Source: Lactarius indigo
Lineage: Eukaryota; Basidiomycota; Agaricomycetes; Russulales; Russulaceae
Length of the DNA stretch: 64,000 nucleotides
Assembly: GCA_025766275.1 (NCBI GenBank)
Contig: JAFKAC010000017.1
Location: 744,001-808,000 of the forward strand
Reading direction: 5' to 3'
Numbering within the stretch: position 1 is the stretch's first letter; every line of letters starts with the position of its first letter. Positions 31,116 to 43,844 of the stretch are shown piece after piece. The notes under the pieces are model-generated. The model ran no database searches, was not told the DNA's origin, and saw only the letters and a list, made by a program, of their open reading frames with translations. Both the position numbers and the translations under genes were made by a program.

Positions 31116-32294
31116 AGCCACTTCAATTATACGAACGGGTTGGTGATGGGAAAAGGCACTGGAATCGTCCAGGGTTGAAACAGGATTATGACTTATAAGT
31201 CAACATATCGGATACAGGACGGTGCTGACCTGACCCGGCATTCACAGTCATCCACGAGGATTGAATTCGGACGTGTTCATTTATTAAATGGTATATACTG
31301 AGCTGTATGAGTACAACTTTAAAGGAGGCGCCCGCTGTGCGCTACCGGGACTGGGAGCCGAGTCTCGAGTTCAGGCCCATCAGGGAGGTGCGAAGCATTG
31401 CAATCGCTCCTGTATGCCTCCGCGCTACACAAATATTCGTTCAGGTATTCAATGTGTTCGGAGACACGTCCCTCTCAAGTAGCTAGGACCGCCCGCGCGT
31501 GCAGCACACTTGAGAATGCGAAAGCTGAGCCGCTCCGGCTCTAGTGTGACATGCGACGCAAAGGACCACACTAGCCTCTGCGCGTTGCGAAACCTCGTAG
31601 ACCTTATCGTAGCCGTGGAGAATTCGTATAACTTGAGTTGCTAAGGATGCGCCCGAGTGCGGCGCATTCGGGAACGCAGACAAATGCGAAGGGCTACACG
31701 GACTCGGAGCCTCGAAGAAGATATAAAGCCAAGAGAATGATTCTCTATTGTTGATGCCGTAAATACAGGTAATATGTTTGAAGGAAGACAAATTTGGGGT
31801 ATATGATGTTCACAGTGAGCAAAGGAACTGCTGAGTGATGCGAGTGTTGTGGGTCGGCCGAGTGAAACGTGGCTCACAGATATGAGCCGGCCCGCGACCC
31901 TGGCCAAGTGGCCGCGGCGGTCAGTACGAGCCGCAGGTCGTTTCCTGCCCTCGTTCTTACCTCGGCCCGTCCAAGTCCTGCCTCGCTCGAAGCGCGAGAT
32001 GGGGTTTTTTCCTATCTCTGAAGCCCCGTTCCGTCGCCCACATGCCAAACGTGAGATGGGGCCATGCATAGCCTTCCACAACCTTGTTCTGCCACCCTTT
32101 CAAGTTCTCTTCAATCCGAGACAGGGTCACTGCCTGCGCAGAGGCTCGAACAGCTAGCCTATGGTCTCTCTTGTCGCGTCGGGGGTTGGCGTTGAGCGAT
32201 CTGGAAGGTTACGTGGCTCTTGTGCCACACTCGTTCTGTCGTTCTTTCCAGAGGTTTCCGCACTAAATCCGCAGTCAGCGAGCCAATCGTCTTT
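31116..32294. other. Intergenic, no supported gene
   Basis: About 1.2 kb upstream of the complete NLR gene. No ORF with a recognisable domain. The first few hundred bases should hold the NLR promoter; no clear TATA box stands out. A short phrase, GCGAGATGGGG and GTGAGATGGGG, is repeated near 31999 and 32050 without obvious meaning. Confidence 0.35.
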
Positions 32295-33154
32295 GTAAGG
32301 CGACCGGAAATTCTTCAATCAAGTCGGCTACCGAGATCTCTGCAGCTGCTATGAGACACCGGGATTTTGCTGTCGATATACTGCGCTCGTTCACCCTCAA
32401 CTTCCGAGGGCTGATCACCCTTGTTTTCGGCGTCTCCGTGGGTCTCATATACGCCATTCTTTACTACATCTTGTTCGATGCCCCGTTTTCTGGCAGCTGC
32501 CACCAGGGTGAGCGGATCCTCCGTTTGTCCTTAGTATTTTAGTTGGCACATTCGTAATAATACTCCTGCTCCGCGTACCTATATTTCGTGCAGGTGCCCA
32601 GGTACAATACTAAGGGCGGACTCAAGCCTGAGGAGTGGATGACCATCACGACCGCGGGTGTATCGTTCCCGTCTGTCAGTTCTAGTTCGGATGGAGATCG
32701 CGCGCAGGCGTGCACGGATTATCCTGGTCATTGCCTCCAGCTTGTTCGGTATCGCTGTATTACTCCTTTTCGTGGGCGCCGTTCAATGTCTTCGTAGTAC
32801 TAACCAAGCCCCGATCATAAAGTCATCACAGAACTCAGTTTTGAACCACCTCACAACATGTACCCACCTCCCTCAGGCTGGCCAGCGCGCTTGCCGGAAA
32901 CGACCTTCGTCGGTCTATGTTTGACGCACAGTCCCCTCTTCACTGGGGCTATGTATCGCAACCTCGGTTTCGGATGGGAAAGCACGCTCCTGATGCTTCT
33001 CTTATGCGTCTTTATTCTAATCCCCCTCCTGTTATCTGAGTATGGCCAGTTGGCGCACCCGCCACGACTACTACTCGATACGTCCATGCCCTCCCGCTTG
33101 GTTCCTCGTCATGAGAAAAAAAGTGGCCTCTCTACCTTGTCTATCATCACCTAG
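32295..33154 (+). pseudogene. MFS transporter, C-terminal half, decayed
   Basis: Pieces in changing frames resemble the second half of a fungal drug-type MFS transporter: KATGNSSIKSATEI then FTLNFRGLITLVFGVSVGL and YAILYYILFD (about 32300-32505); VPRYNTKGGLKPEEWM (about 32594-32641); IASSLFGIAVLLLF (about 32730-32775); AMYRNLGFGWESTLLMLLL with CVFILIPLLL (about 32946-33035). The order matches that family, but frames shift between pieces and the N-terminal half is missing. Family assignment is from memory of typical sequences. Confidence 0.65.
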
Positions 33155-33770
33155 TATTCACCTCGATAGATTTACTAAAAAAAAAAAAAGGGTCGTCCCC
33201 TGCGCCTCGCAGTTCGAAGATTCGGAGCAGAATTTTGTCGCTCCATGGGACCTCATTGCCCCACCCTGGGTAATGTATTATCACTTTGCGACCTGCGGCT
33301 AGATTCTTTTTGCCGGACAGGCCCCTAATAGGCTCCACAGGTTTAGTATCTGAAAAGGGCTACTGGATAAATCGACGTACCACCGAAGAGGACCGTGACA
33401 TCGAGCAATATTTAAGCTATTTTTTGGGTCTCCGTGCAGGACACCAGTATCTCTTGAGACAGACGGTACTGACGCGCATATCATAATGCCACGATATACT
33501 TAAACTAAATATCAACACGGCAGTATACACGATCGCAGGTTACGACATCGCGCGACTCGTCATTATCAAGCGATCACAGCAGAGTAGGTGGATGTAAGGA
33601 AACCCGAGCCGAAAGAGTAGAAAGACAATGAGCGATGGCGAATCGTATCGTACATCTGTCCCAAGTTGTTGTCAACATATTTGTGAGATAGCGTTTGTGT
33701 TTTCTTGTGGCGATATTTCGACCGACAGCAACTCCACGAGCTCGTCTTGCTCATGCGCCAATGCCACCTG
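33155..33770. other. Intergenic and former 3' end of the NLR gene
   Basis: An A-rich run lies at 33176-33188. The minus-strand sequence between about 33770 and 33650 still encodes what would be the last ankyrin repeat of the NLR at 33771-37162 (QVALAHEQDELVELL), now beyond its stop. Nothing else recognised. Confidence 0.5.
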
Positions 33771-36700
33771 TCATGGGGTCCTTCCTTCCTCGTCCTCTGC
33801 ACTTACGTCCGCACCATGCGCTAACAGAATGCGTGCGACCTCGAGCTGAAACGACAATGCCAGGCTCGATGACGGCACCAGATGCAGTGGGGTTCGGTGG
33901 TGGCTATCCAGAGCGTTCGGATTCGCGCCGTGGGCTAGTAACAATCGCACAATCGAGGGATAATCGCCTTTGGAATTGCCATACTGGTGTGCCTTGTGCA
34001 GTGGTGTCAAGCCGTCTTTATCTTGAGAACTAGCATCCGCGTTGTGTTCCAGTAACACCCGAACAACTCCGAGGTGGCCCTCCTCTACCGCATGGCTTAG
34101 TGGCGTCCTGTGGTAATCATCTTGATGTCTTGCATCTGCACCGTGGTCAAGTAAGCATTGTACAACATTAAGGTGTCCTTGGATCGATGCAAATTGCAGC
34201 GGTGACTGGTTCCACAAGCCCCGAGCATCTACATCCACGCCGCACTTGAGCAAGGCACGTACAACCTGTATGTGACCTGCTTGGGACGCCGAGTGCAATG
34301 CGGTCCCCGCGCCACCGCCTATCGCGTTTGCATACTGTGGGTATTTGAGAGTAAGGTGTTCAACTATCTCGTGAAATTTACAGAACGCAGCATGGTATAT
34401 TGGTACCGCTCCTGGTTGGATTTTTATTTTCAGATCCGGGGCCCAGCCGCGATCGTCGACATCGTATAAGTTGACCCACGCCGAAAAGTATGGCCTGTCC
34501 GGGTCAAAGAGACGTTCCATCCCATCACGGATGCTTGATGCGACATTCTCGACGTGTGCGTGAGTTATCCAGTGCTCGGCGGCATATCGAGCTAGAGGAG
34601 TTCTCAGGCCATTTTCGTCAACAGAATCCCGTAGTAGGACACCGAGACAAGCGCTGGCGGTCAGCATGTTGGCATCTTCGACGACAATATGGTACCGAGA
34701 GAGGTCTTTCGTGGGCGTGGCGAGACGATCTGACATCAAGAACTCCTTCACCGAGAAGTGCGAAAACTGGACAACAGGGGAATCGTAGTTGGGGACGATG
34801 GTAATCAGACTTGAGCATGTTGAAAGTACGGCTTGTTCATGATCTTCCCACCGCCAATTTGAGTTTAATTTGGGGATCCCTCCCTTCGCCGCATCAAAGT
34901 CAAAGGCGAGTAGTTCCGCGAGCTCGGCAACAGAAAGCGGTCGAATTGCCACAGCAAGACATTGCAGCATACGGTATGCGTGTGCACTGTTCGCCTTCTT
35001 GATATCTGTCATAATCCGTTCATATGTCTCGTCTAGCGATTCCGGAAGTTCCTCCAGCGTTTGTCGCACACTCGACGGAAGGCATTGTCGCAGCGTGTCT
35101 AGTTGACAGAACACCCATCGAAACCTAATTATTAGACATGAGCAAGCGTCACCAGGTTAGCGCGGGCACGTACATTCCATCGGCCTTTTCCGAAAGCGTT
35201 TCGACAACCATTTTCTTCTCGTCCTCTCGCCACCTCTTCATCATTGTCTCCGAGTCAGAGTACACAACAGAATTGACGTAGTTGATGATATCATTCTTTT
35301 GTCCGCTTTCGTCGTGCAGGGACACTCGGTGATGTGCCAAAGGTGCAAGAGTCGCCCGAATATCGTACTCCGGTCGGCTGGTGACGCATATATGAAGGTG
35401 TGGAAGATGAAGGTCAACAAGTTCCTTGACAAGCGCAAGGACCTGTTCACGAGGCGATGGAATTCCAGGCCAGTTTGGACACTCGTCGAGCGCGTCCAGG
35501 ATAATGTAAACAGGTTGTGGATGGAGAATCGCGAGCATATCCTTGAGACAACGGATCATTACGCTATCGCTGGGCTTTTGTGCGCCATTGTCATGTGAAG
35601 AATAAAGGCGGGAGAGGATGTCGCAACAAGGATGGGATTGAGCAGAAAGCTGGATGAGGAGAGAGGGGAGGAGATTGCGGCGGTGTTGCTTATCGAGGTC
35701 CCTGAAGTCGAAATAAAAGTACGCTATAAAGGCGGACCTAGCCTCACGTAGAGTTACGACGTGTTGGATAATTGTAGAGCTGGCGAGTAATGTAAGTTCA
35801 TTGAGTCGCGTATAGATGTTGAGGCCTAAGGCACAACGTACCAAAGGATACTCTTGCCCGAGCCGGCTAGGAATGCAGACAGTGGTCAAGGGATCGATCT
35901 GGGAAGGGTAGAAACAGCTTACGTTTACCATAGATCCACAAGAGAGAACCGGCGGACTTCCATTCCGTAAAGGTACTGCCTTGATAGAACCACTCTGCTG
36001 TTCCCCCGTGGTGAATGTCGCTTGCGATGTTGTGATTCGTTGATGGATCCGGCGGAGTGACCCATCTTCTAAGACTCTCTCTCAATTGGCTCCCTGTGAC
36101 CAAGTTATAGACGCCAGAGCCAGCAGCGAAAGACTTGACCACATACATTTCGCGTCGTCTACGCTGTTCGACGTTTGCTGCAGGACTACTTTCGCATCCC
36201 TTCCGTCTAACCAAATCAGGATGGATTTTTGAGTAGCTGATGGGACGGGCGTACCTTTCAAGACAATATCCATTTTATCGTCCACATCCTTCACATGATT
36301 TCCAACTCCAGTTACTTTGTTGTCGACGACCTTGACCTTGTCATCGACACTATGTGTGAGCCTCAGGATCTGCGCAGACGCCATTCGGGCTTCTTCTTGC
36401 GTCAATCTGTCCAACCTCATCAACGCATCTTCCATGTCCTTCCGTCCCGCTAACTTCTTGAGAAATTTTTCTGGACATGAATTAGCATACATCCACGTAT
36501 TCCCATGTAGTAACTCACTGGCTCGACTCTGCTTCATCTCCTTCGTCGCAATCGCGAAGATGTTCAGAACCTCCACCATTATCTTCACGATAATATCAGT
36601 CATCGCGTCGGTTGGGGGCACTTCGGTGTAAGATTCAAGGCGTTTGAAGAAGTTCTCGATACGATCAAAAAGATCGGCGAGGGCTTCTTGACTCGCGTCG

Positions 36701-37162
36701 ACATCTTTGGCGGCCTGGCAGAAATCGGTCTTAAAATCCTTTCAGAAAGGGATCATGGAAGACGCTTACCAAGAGGAGGACCCCCACACCGGCAGAGACT
36801 ACTTTTGCAGGTGAGAATATCTGCGACAACAATTAGGGGTAGGTGGTAGAAAAAGTCGACCAGTTAGAACTCACTAGTCCAACACCTTCGCCCAGAGTTG
36901 CTGAGAATGCATAGAGCACGTTAATAGTCGGATGCAACCAACTCGATAATCTCTCGTTGTGGCTCCTGGACTGATCAAACTCGTTGACTTTGTCATGAAG
37001 CACGGCAAGAACATCACTGCACGAGTTGCAAGATTGTAGCTGAGTTGCGAGGGGATGCGTGAGAAGATCGGTCTTTGCCTTCTTCTCATAAGCTTTCAGG
37101 GCCGCGACGAAGGTGGTGCGGAAGTTGGAGGAAGACGCAGTTGCGGCGGGAGTCTGAGACAT
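33771..37162 (-). CDS. NLR (STAND) protein: Goodbye-NACHT-ankyrin, early stop
   Basis: Nine exons on the minus strand: 37162-36875, 36820-36770, 36714-36519, 36470-36255, 36206-36147, 36093-35923, 35866-35842, 35779-35174, 35124-33771, giving 988 residues. Exon structure is the same as in the NLR at 27616-31115, including the 25-nt P-loop exon. Domains: Goodbye, heptad linker one heptad shorter (exon 4 is 21 nt shorter), NACHT with GKPGSGKS, Walker B YIILDALDECPN and TSRPE, then ankyrin repeats. A TGA at 33771-33773 cuts the last repeat; the frame stays open about 40 codons beyond it. The stop may be harmless, since repeat number varies in such proteins, or may be early decay. The N-terminal and NACHT halves are very similar to the sister gene, pointing to recent duplication or conversion. 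Confidence 0.82.
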
Positions 37163-38471
37163 AGTGACTGCAACTCAGGTGAGCTGGTTGGCGATAAGAG
37201 AGCCCGTCAAAACAATGTTTGGTTTGAACCAGGTTCAAGTAGGCACTGCCTCGTATATGTCCATATAAACACAAACATTGCGCAAAGATACCGTAAGATT
37301 TTCATTTGTAAAAGGATAGACACCTAAGTTCATGCCTAAGTCGAATTACGATGCTCAGGGCCAAGGGAATCCCAGCTGCTTTCATATTCATAAATATTCA
37401 TACGTGTAAAAATTACCATCATAGCAAGCTGAGTGAGTGGTGGTCAAGGATGACATCTGTGCCGATCGACACAAAATCCTGCTTTTTTTTTTGTCGGTCT
37501 CGACTTTTCTTTGTCTGGTCTCCCGATGGGAATTTCCGAAACTCAGCTCGGTACCACAGTAATGTTTCTGCAAATACGTAGGCCTGCTGTATCAAGATGA
37601 TATGAAAACAAAATAGCGGTGAGCGTGACGGCCGCACCATTCTTTTTTTTTTTTGATCAATTTTATTCCGGGGTAGTACGTAATACAAGGTGGTCTTCAA
37701 TCGCAGATAGCGAAAGAAATTGTACATAAGGTAAGTAAGCCGAGACTCACATGCGGGCGAGAAAGTTATAAATAACCGAGAAAATTAACTCGGCTAGGCG
37801 TCACCTCCCAGAGGAAACGAGTCAGGATCATGTAAGTTGACGGCCGCACCATTCCGATATCCCAGTTTCTTTCATCAAAACTTATCTGGATTCTACTCCT
37901 TGGGTATTTTTGACAATTTTCCATTTACATCGACGATGAATGCCAGTACGCTTGCCAGTGGGAAACGCGGTGTATGCTATTCTGCGGGGGCTACGACAAG
38001 CGCTCTTTAAATTTTCACAGTAATCCCCCCCATGTGACCATGAAAATGCCAGTGTTCTACGGTAGAGATCATTGCGAGACATAACTTCTGAATTCAAAAA
38101 CACACAAAAGAAAACATATAGGAAACTACTTATGAGGAGGCTAATACCAAGGCGAATGGATGTGCAACGCGCACGACCCCTATACCCGAGATACTCTCAT
38201 CGGGAGCTTGGGTTGGAATATCCCAACTGATCCTTTCACCGATGGAGAAGAAATGATGCCAAATCTCCAAACTATTTCGGCTCCAGTGTCAGTGGGCGCA
38301 AATCGGAAAGTAGGGATGATCTGCGATAGCACGACCTCTAGACGCAAAGGTGTAGTCAGATCAGTAAGATGCGATACGTGTCCACGCGGCTTCTCTTACT
38401 CATTTCGAGCTGCGAAAATTTGAATCCGCTGGATGACCAGATTCAGCCTAGCTCGTCTAAAGAAGGGGTTG
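37163..38471. other. Intergenic, no supported gene
   Basis: About 1.3 kb between the NLR start and the P450 end (both genes minus strand). AT-rich with T-runs near 37482-37492 and 37644-37654. A phrase GACGGCCGCACCATTC occurs at about 37627 and again at about 37840. No domain or splice pattern found; no remnant of the missing P450 C-terminus seen. Confidence 0.4.
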
Positions 38472-40537
38472 TCACACGCACATGCAGGCCCGCGTCCCGC
38501 CAATAAATGTCATACTAAAAGAGCAGTCAGAAACCGTGAACTGTTCAGTTGTAGACAGACACATTTCGCACGTATTTGCATATACTCCTTGGATATTTGC
38601 ATCTGAAACGCTTTGAGGAAGTGGTCCCAACCAACGTTCCGGTTTCCATTCCGCCGCATCCGCCCCCCAAACCGATGGATCACGGTTCAGATTATAGATT
38701 TGCGCGAACACGTTCGTATTTTTCGGTACGAATATTTCATTGACTTCGCGTCCGTCGACATCCCGAATGGGGGCAGAAAGCGGAAGAACGATATCGCTTC
38801 GTGCACTGCCGACACCACTGAGTACAAAGGCTGGGGGACCGTAAAGCGAGAACGATGCGTCACGTACGTTCTCATCACTCCGGGAACAGGCGCGTAGCTG
38901 TAACACCATTAAGAATATGCTCCGAGAACCAAACCGAACACCTTACAGGCGCAGAGTTTCGCGACACACTGCCTCCAAGAAAGGCAAAGCAACGAGCTGG
39001 TCATGCGTGAGCTCCTCGTTGTCTTCATGGGCATCTTTCAGTTCTTTTCTGAGCTTATCCTGGACATCAGGGTGGAGGGCGAGTAGATGTAGAGTCCGAG
39101 AAAGAGCGGACGATGTCGTATCTGTTCCTGCTATGAGGAAGACCCTAAAAGAGATGAATTAGTCATCAACACCGCCCAGTTTGAACCAACGGCGTACGCC
39201 ATTTGCGCTACCATTTCCTCTTCGCTCAACCGAACGTCCTCGGGTCCCGCCCAACTGGCTCGCACTATAAACGGTCACTTCGGGTATCTAGTCTGCAAGC
39301 GCGGTGTAATCTACTCACTGAGAAGACTGATGACATCCTTTCCGTCTCCAACCTGCTTGACAGTCGCGTCATCACCTGATTCAAGCAATCTCTTCTTCGT
39401 CTCGTGAATACCCCTCGACTTGGAATTCAGGGTCTCCGCGAGGTCCATAAGATGGTTTAATTTCTGCCACGGCAACATTCTTCCCAGGACCTTGAGAACT
39501 TTGGGGTGGAATATCTTATCGATGTAGGGAAGTAAGTTTCGAGACACCGCAAGAGACGAGGAAGTTGGGCTACAAAGCGTATCAGAATAATAAAGCCATT
39601 TCAAGTGGTCACTGTACTGACATCCATTCCTTGAGCGCCTTACAATATTCGTCGTCTCTACCTTCAAAAATACCAAAGGAATACCCGAGACCGGCTTGCC
39701 CGATGAGTTCGAGAGCAACCTTTCCCATCCAATCGGCAACGTCGATCTCTTCTTGGCCGTTCGACACAATCGACCAGAGGTTTTCACGAAGCTGGCAAGA
39801 ATTGAGATCCCTGGTTCGGGAATAATAACCTGGGAGAGTACCTGTTTTGTGATCCTATAGAAAATCGGGGTCATATACCGCATGTGCTTGATGTTGAATG
39901 CGGGGTTCAACAATTTTCGTTGCATGCGGTGTTGAGCACCTGGATTGGTGGATATTTAGGCGTATGTTCACTGAAAATTAGAAAATGAGTTCCCTACCTG
40001 ACGTAGCAAAGAGCGATGGCCCAGACGCATGCATGTTCGAGCTGTTTCGGGTTTAAGACGAGGATCAATCCTTCCCCAAAAGAAAAACGTACCGGAGGAA
40101 AGCCTCGGTCACCTCAAAAGTGGGTTGATCCTTGATAAAAATGTTATTGCATGCCTTAGGGTCAGATACCACGAGCTGGACATCCTGTGCCCCAGTTAGT
40201 ATAACATCGAGCAAGTGGCCCGTAGCAGTCAAAAGTCATCGCGATGTACCCCCAAAAAGCCATAGACGCGTGAAACTCTTCCGTACGACTTGTATAAGCT
40301 TTCGTGGAACGAGTAGGCATAAGGATTGAACATATGATGCCAATGACCTTCTCATTATTTCAGCACGCAGCCCGTTCTCTCTAGCCCGCAGAGCTCACCC
40401 CAGAAAAGCGAGGGGTTAGACGGGCCTGGAATTTTCAGGAGGCTCCGCTGCCTGAACCTGTGCTTGAGGAGGGCAAGCGAGGCCGCCCCGGCCAGGACTA
40501 CAAGGGCACAGGCGGCAACCTCGAAGAGAGAAAGCAT
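38472..40537 (-). CDS. Cytochrome P450, 3' truncated
   Basis: Twelve exons on the minus strand (40537-40399, 40347-40250, 40184-40093, 40041-39998, 39939-39842, 39791-39622, 39569-39319, 39264-39198, 39144-38947, 38897-38868, 38805-38572, 38514-38472) give 487 residues in frame. Features in order: N-terminal membrane anchor (MLSLFEVAACALVVLAGAAS), proline hinge KIPGPSNP, I-helix AGTDTTS, K-helix ETLRL, PERW, and haem loop FIGGTRAC. P450s of this kind are ER-bound mono-oxygenases; the substrate is unknown. After the haem cysteine the sequence is MCV then a stop, so the usual Cys-x-Gly and the whole L-helix, about 90 residues, are missing. All other splice sites fit GT-AG, so truncation is probably recent. 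Likely inactive. Confidence 0.82.
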
Positions 40538-41276
40538 GATAGCGGATTCGGGGACGAGCAAACAAAACCTCTATGAGGCTCATATAACTGTATCGCCCGG
40601 AACCTCGGTGGCATGTTGACAAGTCGTCGATGAGTCACTGGCAATCTTGCTGGCATTATAACCCCGGGTTCTAAGAACCCCGTCGCAAATTATTTCCGGT
40701 TCGCTATAACGTCGACGCGGATTGAGCAGCTGCCTCGGGGAAGTGTCCGTTATTGTTCAAAGAATGCCTTTCGATAGCTTGATTACTCGACCAGACACCG
40801 AAATCAAGACCGAAATAGTGTATTGAATCCAGACCTTCAGTCCGCGTGACCAGCGGAGCAAGCCAAGAAGTTCGACGATATCGCCCGACTCGGAGGACGT
40901 CGCACCCAGAAAGGGAACCGTGGAGAGAGTTTTGGATACCTCCAAGTCTCAATATGGGATCTTCTCGAACCAAAGGTGGCGTTGGTCTTGGTAATCCACC
41001 CGGTCATAGGCGAACACCGCGGACGTGTCTGTGCGCAGTTACAGTATCTCGCTGATTCTCCACCTCATGTGAGCTAACAATGACACCTGTTATGGTCCCG
41101 AAACCGATATCAACCAATGCTGATTATGTCGACTTTACAACAACAAACACATGGTTCCGATCACACAGGGTGAAAGCAACTATCAAGGCAATTGTTGTTA
41201 GTAGGGGCGAAGGCGCGATTTTCGAGACTTTTGCTAGTGAGTCATACAATACGGTACTCGAGACATCGTGCTTGAA
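40538..41276. other. Upstream region of the P450, no supported gene
   Basis: About 740 bp; no coding signal recognised. It should include the P450 promoter (minus strand), but no clear element can be named. Confidence 0.35.
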
Positions 41277-42060
41277 TCAGTAGCTGACGTGTGTGTCCGA
41301 ACACCAGTGCGAAAGCGAACAACAAAAAACAAAACGAGCCAATGAAAACGAGGCCGCCATTCGCAATGGAGACGCCAAATATATATCACATTTTTTCCTG
41401 TAGAGATGGGCGGCAAATATGCCCCCGTACATAAGCCACGAGACCATACACGACCGAAAGATATACCTAAGAGTCCGGTTGACACACTCTGTGTCTGCAT
41501 AAACGTCCTTGTTCCCCATAGGATCCGCCGCGAGCTTTGCTTTATGTGCGAGGAGTGCAAGTGCGAAAATCTCAGGGAGGGAGAGGAAACAGAAAAGCAT
41601 GCATGGGCACGCCAAGATCATCAGGGCCCGGCGCCATTGGTGAGTGGTGCAACGGTGAAGAAACCGCAGAGAAATTGCGTGACGAGAAAGATGGCCATAT
41701 TTTTCCCCCGCGCTTGGCCAATATAGGTGATTGGGCTGATGGCAAATGTGCAGACGAAGACCAGGCACCGGCTGATGAGCTCAGAGCCAGGGGCCTAGAA
41801 TGTGGGCAGGGGGGTTGAGGGAAAGTACGAGGTAACCCACCTCTCTCCCAACGTGGAACTCGTACGGAACTCGTATGCAATGACGGCCATGGCTGTGGAA
41901 GGTGCGCATGAGGCGAATGTGCTATTTGGAGACGATTGATCAATGACGATGCTACCGGCTAGGGTCTGATCGCCGGAGTAAACATACATGTCGAGTCCCA
42001 CTGGCATGACCGTACAGACTATGGTGGGCTGCACTTGTATCAGAATGACCAATTCTGCGA
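41277..42060 (-). pseudogene. MFS transporter, N-terminal and middle part, decayed
   Basis: Minus-strand pieces in shifting frames resemble a fungal MFS drug transporter: STAMAVIAYEFRTSSTLGE (about 41850-41905), VFVCTFAISPITYIGQARGK (about 41690-41760) followed by NMAIFLVTQFLCGFF and TVAPLTNGAG, then PEIFALALLAHKAKLAADP (about 41520-41580) with NKDVYAD. The central loop and following segment are there; the second half is missing. Several stops and frame changes. It is on the opposite strand to the MFS remnant at 32295 and covers the other half, so the two are probably separate relics. Confidence 0.6.
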
Positions 42061-43132
42061 GTTAGGGGGAGGTCATCTGGTCCGTCCCAGGTCACCAGAT
42101 TGGGGTCCATATTGGTAGATCCGGGGAAGAAGCTCGAGGAAGGACTGTGCCACTGAGTATTATCCCTTATCTTTGCCGTAAGCGCTGATTCATCTCTTGT
42201 TAAGACCCACCTCTAACTTGACCGCTGATTCATGGTTCTTGCCAGTGGATGGGGGTACCGATAGTGTGAGAGCGGAAGTCGTGCCAGCGGTAGGACGGAC
42301 AAACTACGGTCGGGGATACTCAAATGTAGATTATATTCTGTTTTGAGGAGTTCCCGGGAGGCGACTCGGATGTGCCTAGGATGAGAGTCCTCGAGGAGAT
42401 GCGTGCCCCTACACATTTTTGTATGGGCATAATTTAAGTTACATCGATTCGTAAGCTATGTGCACGTGAGATCATTCGCCGGGATTACCGATTACCATTT
42501 CTGGACTCAGCTGGCTGTTGTACCGAACAAATACTATTCTTATGCTATCATAGGGAATGCAAATACCCCATAACGAGCCCCCTGGCACCCAAATAATCCA
42601 CTACTGGCAGGAACTTGAAGGACTGACGTGTTCCCACCAGAAAAGGCTCTTGCACCACCGTAACCACCTGCGAGCCTGGTCGTCGTTGTCGTTGGAAGTA
42701 AGAGTCTTACCAAAGCTTTAGTCAATAGCAATGAGAAAGGTTATCCAATGTGAGCTATTATATTAGGGACGTCTGTACTCCCTTAATACAGTATCCTAAG
42801 TGACAGTGCCCCCAAAATATCTTGTCTCTCAAGATCAGGGTGCTTGACAAACCATTTTTCATCGGCCAAGCCATCGGCACTACTCCTTTAACACCTAATC
42901 ATTAGTGTCTACAGTCCGTCTCTCACCCATTATTCCAGCCTCGATGGGTGTATAACTTGAGTATTGGAAGAAAGTGACCAAGTAATGGGCCCAAGGTACG
43001 TCAAACACTACTTGATCTTCGTCGTAACGGCTCAAATTCGGGGGCACGGCTACGTACAGGCGCAAAGATGCCAACATACAGCTCGGCAACCACCACCACC
43101 TAAGCCACGTCACACGGCCCAAGGGTAGAGGT
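42061..43132. other. Intergenic, no supported gene
   Basis: About 1.1 kb before LINE copy 2. No recognisable domain, LTR or splice pattern. The LINE begins at 43133 with AGCCTCTCACACC, shared with the 5' end of LINE copy 1. Confidence 0.4.
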
Positions 43133-43297
43133 AGCCTCTCACACCGCAGAAAGGAATACATACACACACACACTTTTACACACGCCCGCATTAGCACTAT
43201 TAGAACCTCCTCACCAGTTCCAAAAGCTTCACAAGAAGCAAAAAGCGCGCTGCCGGACGGTATGACCCCAAAAGGAACTACCATCCCGGGCCCCGCA

Positions 43298-43825
43298 TGT
43301 CACGTTTCGGACTTTCCGTGTTGTGGTACGACATTGATTAGGACCCTTACTGTACCGGTTGCAACTACGGCGGTAAGGTAGATTAGTTGCGGACTTATCG
43401 ACGGTGATATGGTAGTACGATAGGCGATAGGGTATGATAGCTGACTGATGACCGACGCCACTAGTACTGGTACTAGTAGTATTAGTGTTCGCGCTGTTTC
43501 TGCGATACGTTGGACGCTTACTTACCGTGACTCATAGCGGCGCTTCTAAGCCCGCTTGTATTGTATTTAATCTGTCTTGTGAAGACCAAGATACGCCATC
43601 TTGGTCTTCTTGAATCGCCACTTGTTTCCTCTCTTTGTTCATCTTCATTTGGAAAGGTAGTCCGCCTTGGCCGAGACTAGCATATTCGACTTGCCGGTGT
43701 ACCTTCGCGTATTCACTAAGGCAAGGGCTTGGACCTCCGCGTCTTCAAGTCAGCAAGAGTACCACACCGCTAAGTTGTTACCGTCACCTGCGCTCAAGTC
43801 GAGCTAACGTCGTGGCGACGTTACA
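43298..43825 (+). repeat. A3 5' LTR
   Basis: 528 bp, TGTCACG to CGTTACA. Contains the inverted repeat GCAACTA/TAGTTGC (43361-43367 and 43384-43390), TATTTAA at 43564-43570 and the GAAGACCAAGAT/ATCTTGGTCTTC hairpin (about 43581-43609). Confidence 0.93.
43564..43608 (+). promoter_or_regulatory. A3 LTR promoter and predicted start
   Basis: TATTTAA at 43564-43570 and predicted start ATCTTGGTCTT at 43598-43608, 34 nt from the box as in A1. The start is inferred from complementarity to the priming site. Confidence 0.6.
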
Positions 43826-43827
43826 TT

Positions 43828-43838
43828 AAGACCAAGAT
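43828..43838 (+). other. A3 self-priming primer binding site
   Basis: AAGACCAAGAT, 2 nt after the LTR, exact reverse complement of 43598-43608. Same position and sequence as in A1. Confidence 0.7.
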
Positions 43839-43844
43839 CTCACC

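Noticed and set aside
31641..32157. Overlapping ORFs on both strands upstream of the MFS remnant
   Set aside because: Arg/Pro-rich sequence in several frames, typical of chance ORFs in GC-rich DNA.
41080..41283. Short plus-strand ORF upstream of the P450
   Set aside because: No domain or conservation; it overlaps the decayed MFS remnant on the other strand only at its end.
43635..43829. ORF in the A3 LTR in the gag frame, ending just before gag
   Set aside because: It has no ATG start, and the aligned region of A1 has a stop in this frame, so it is not conserved.
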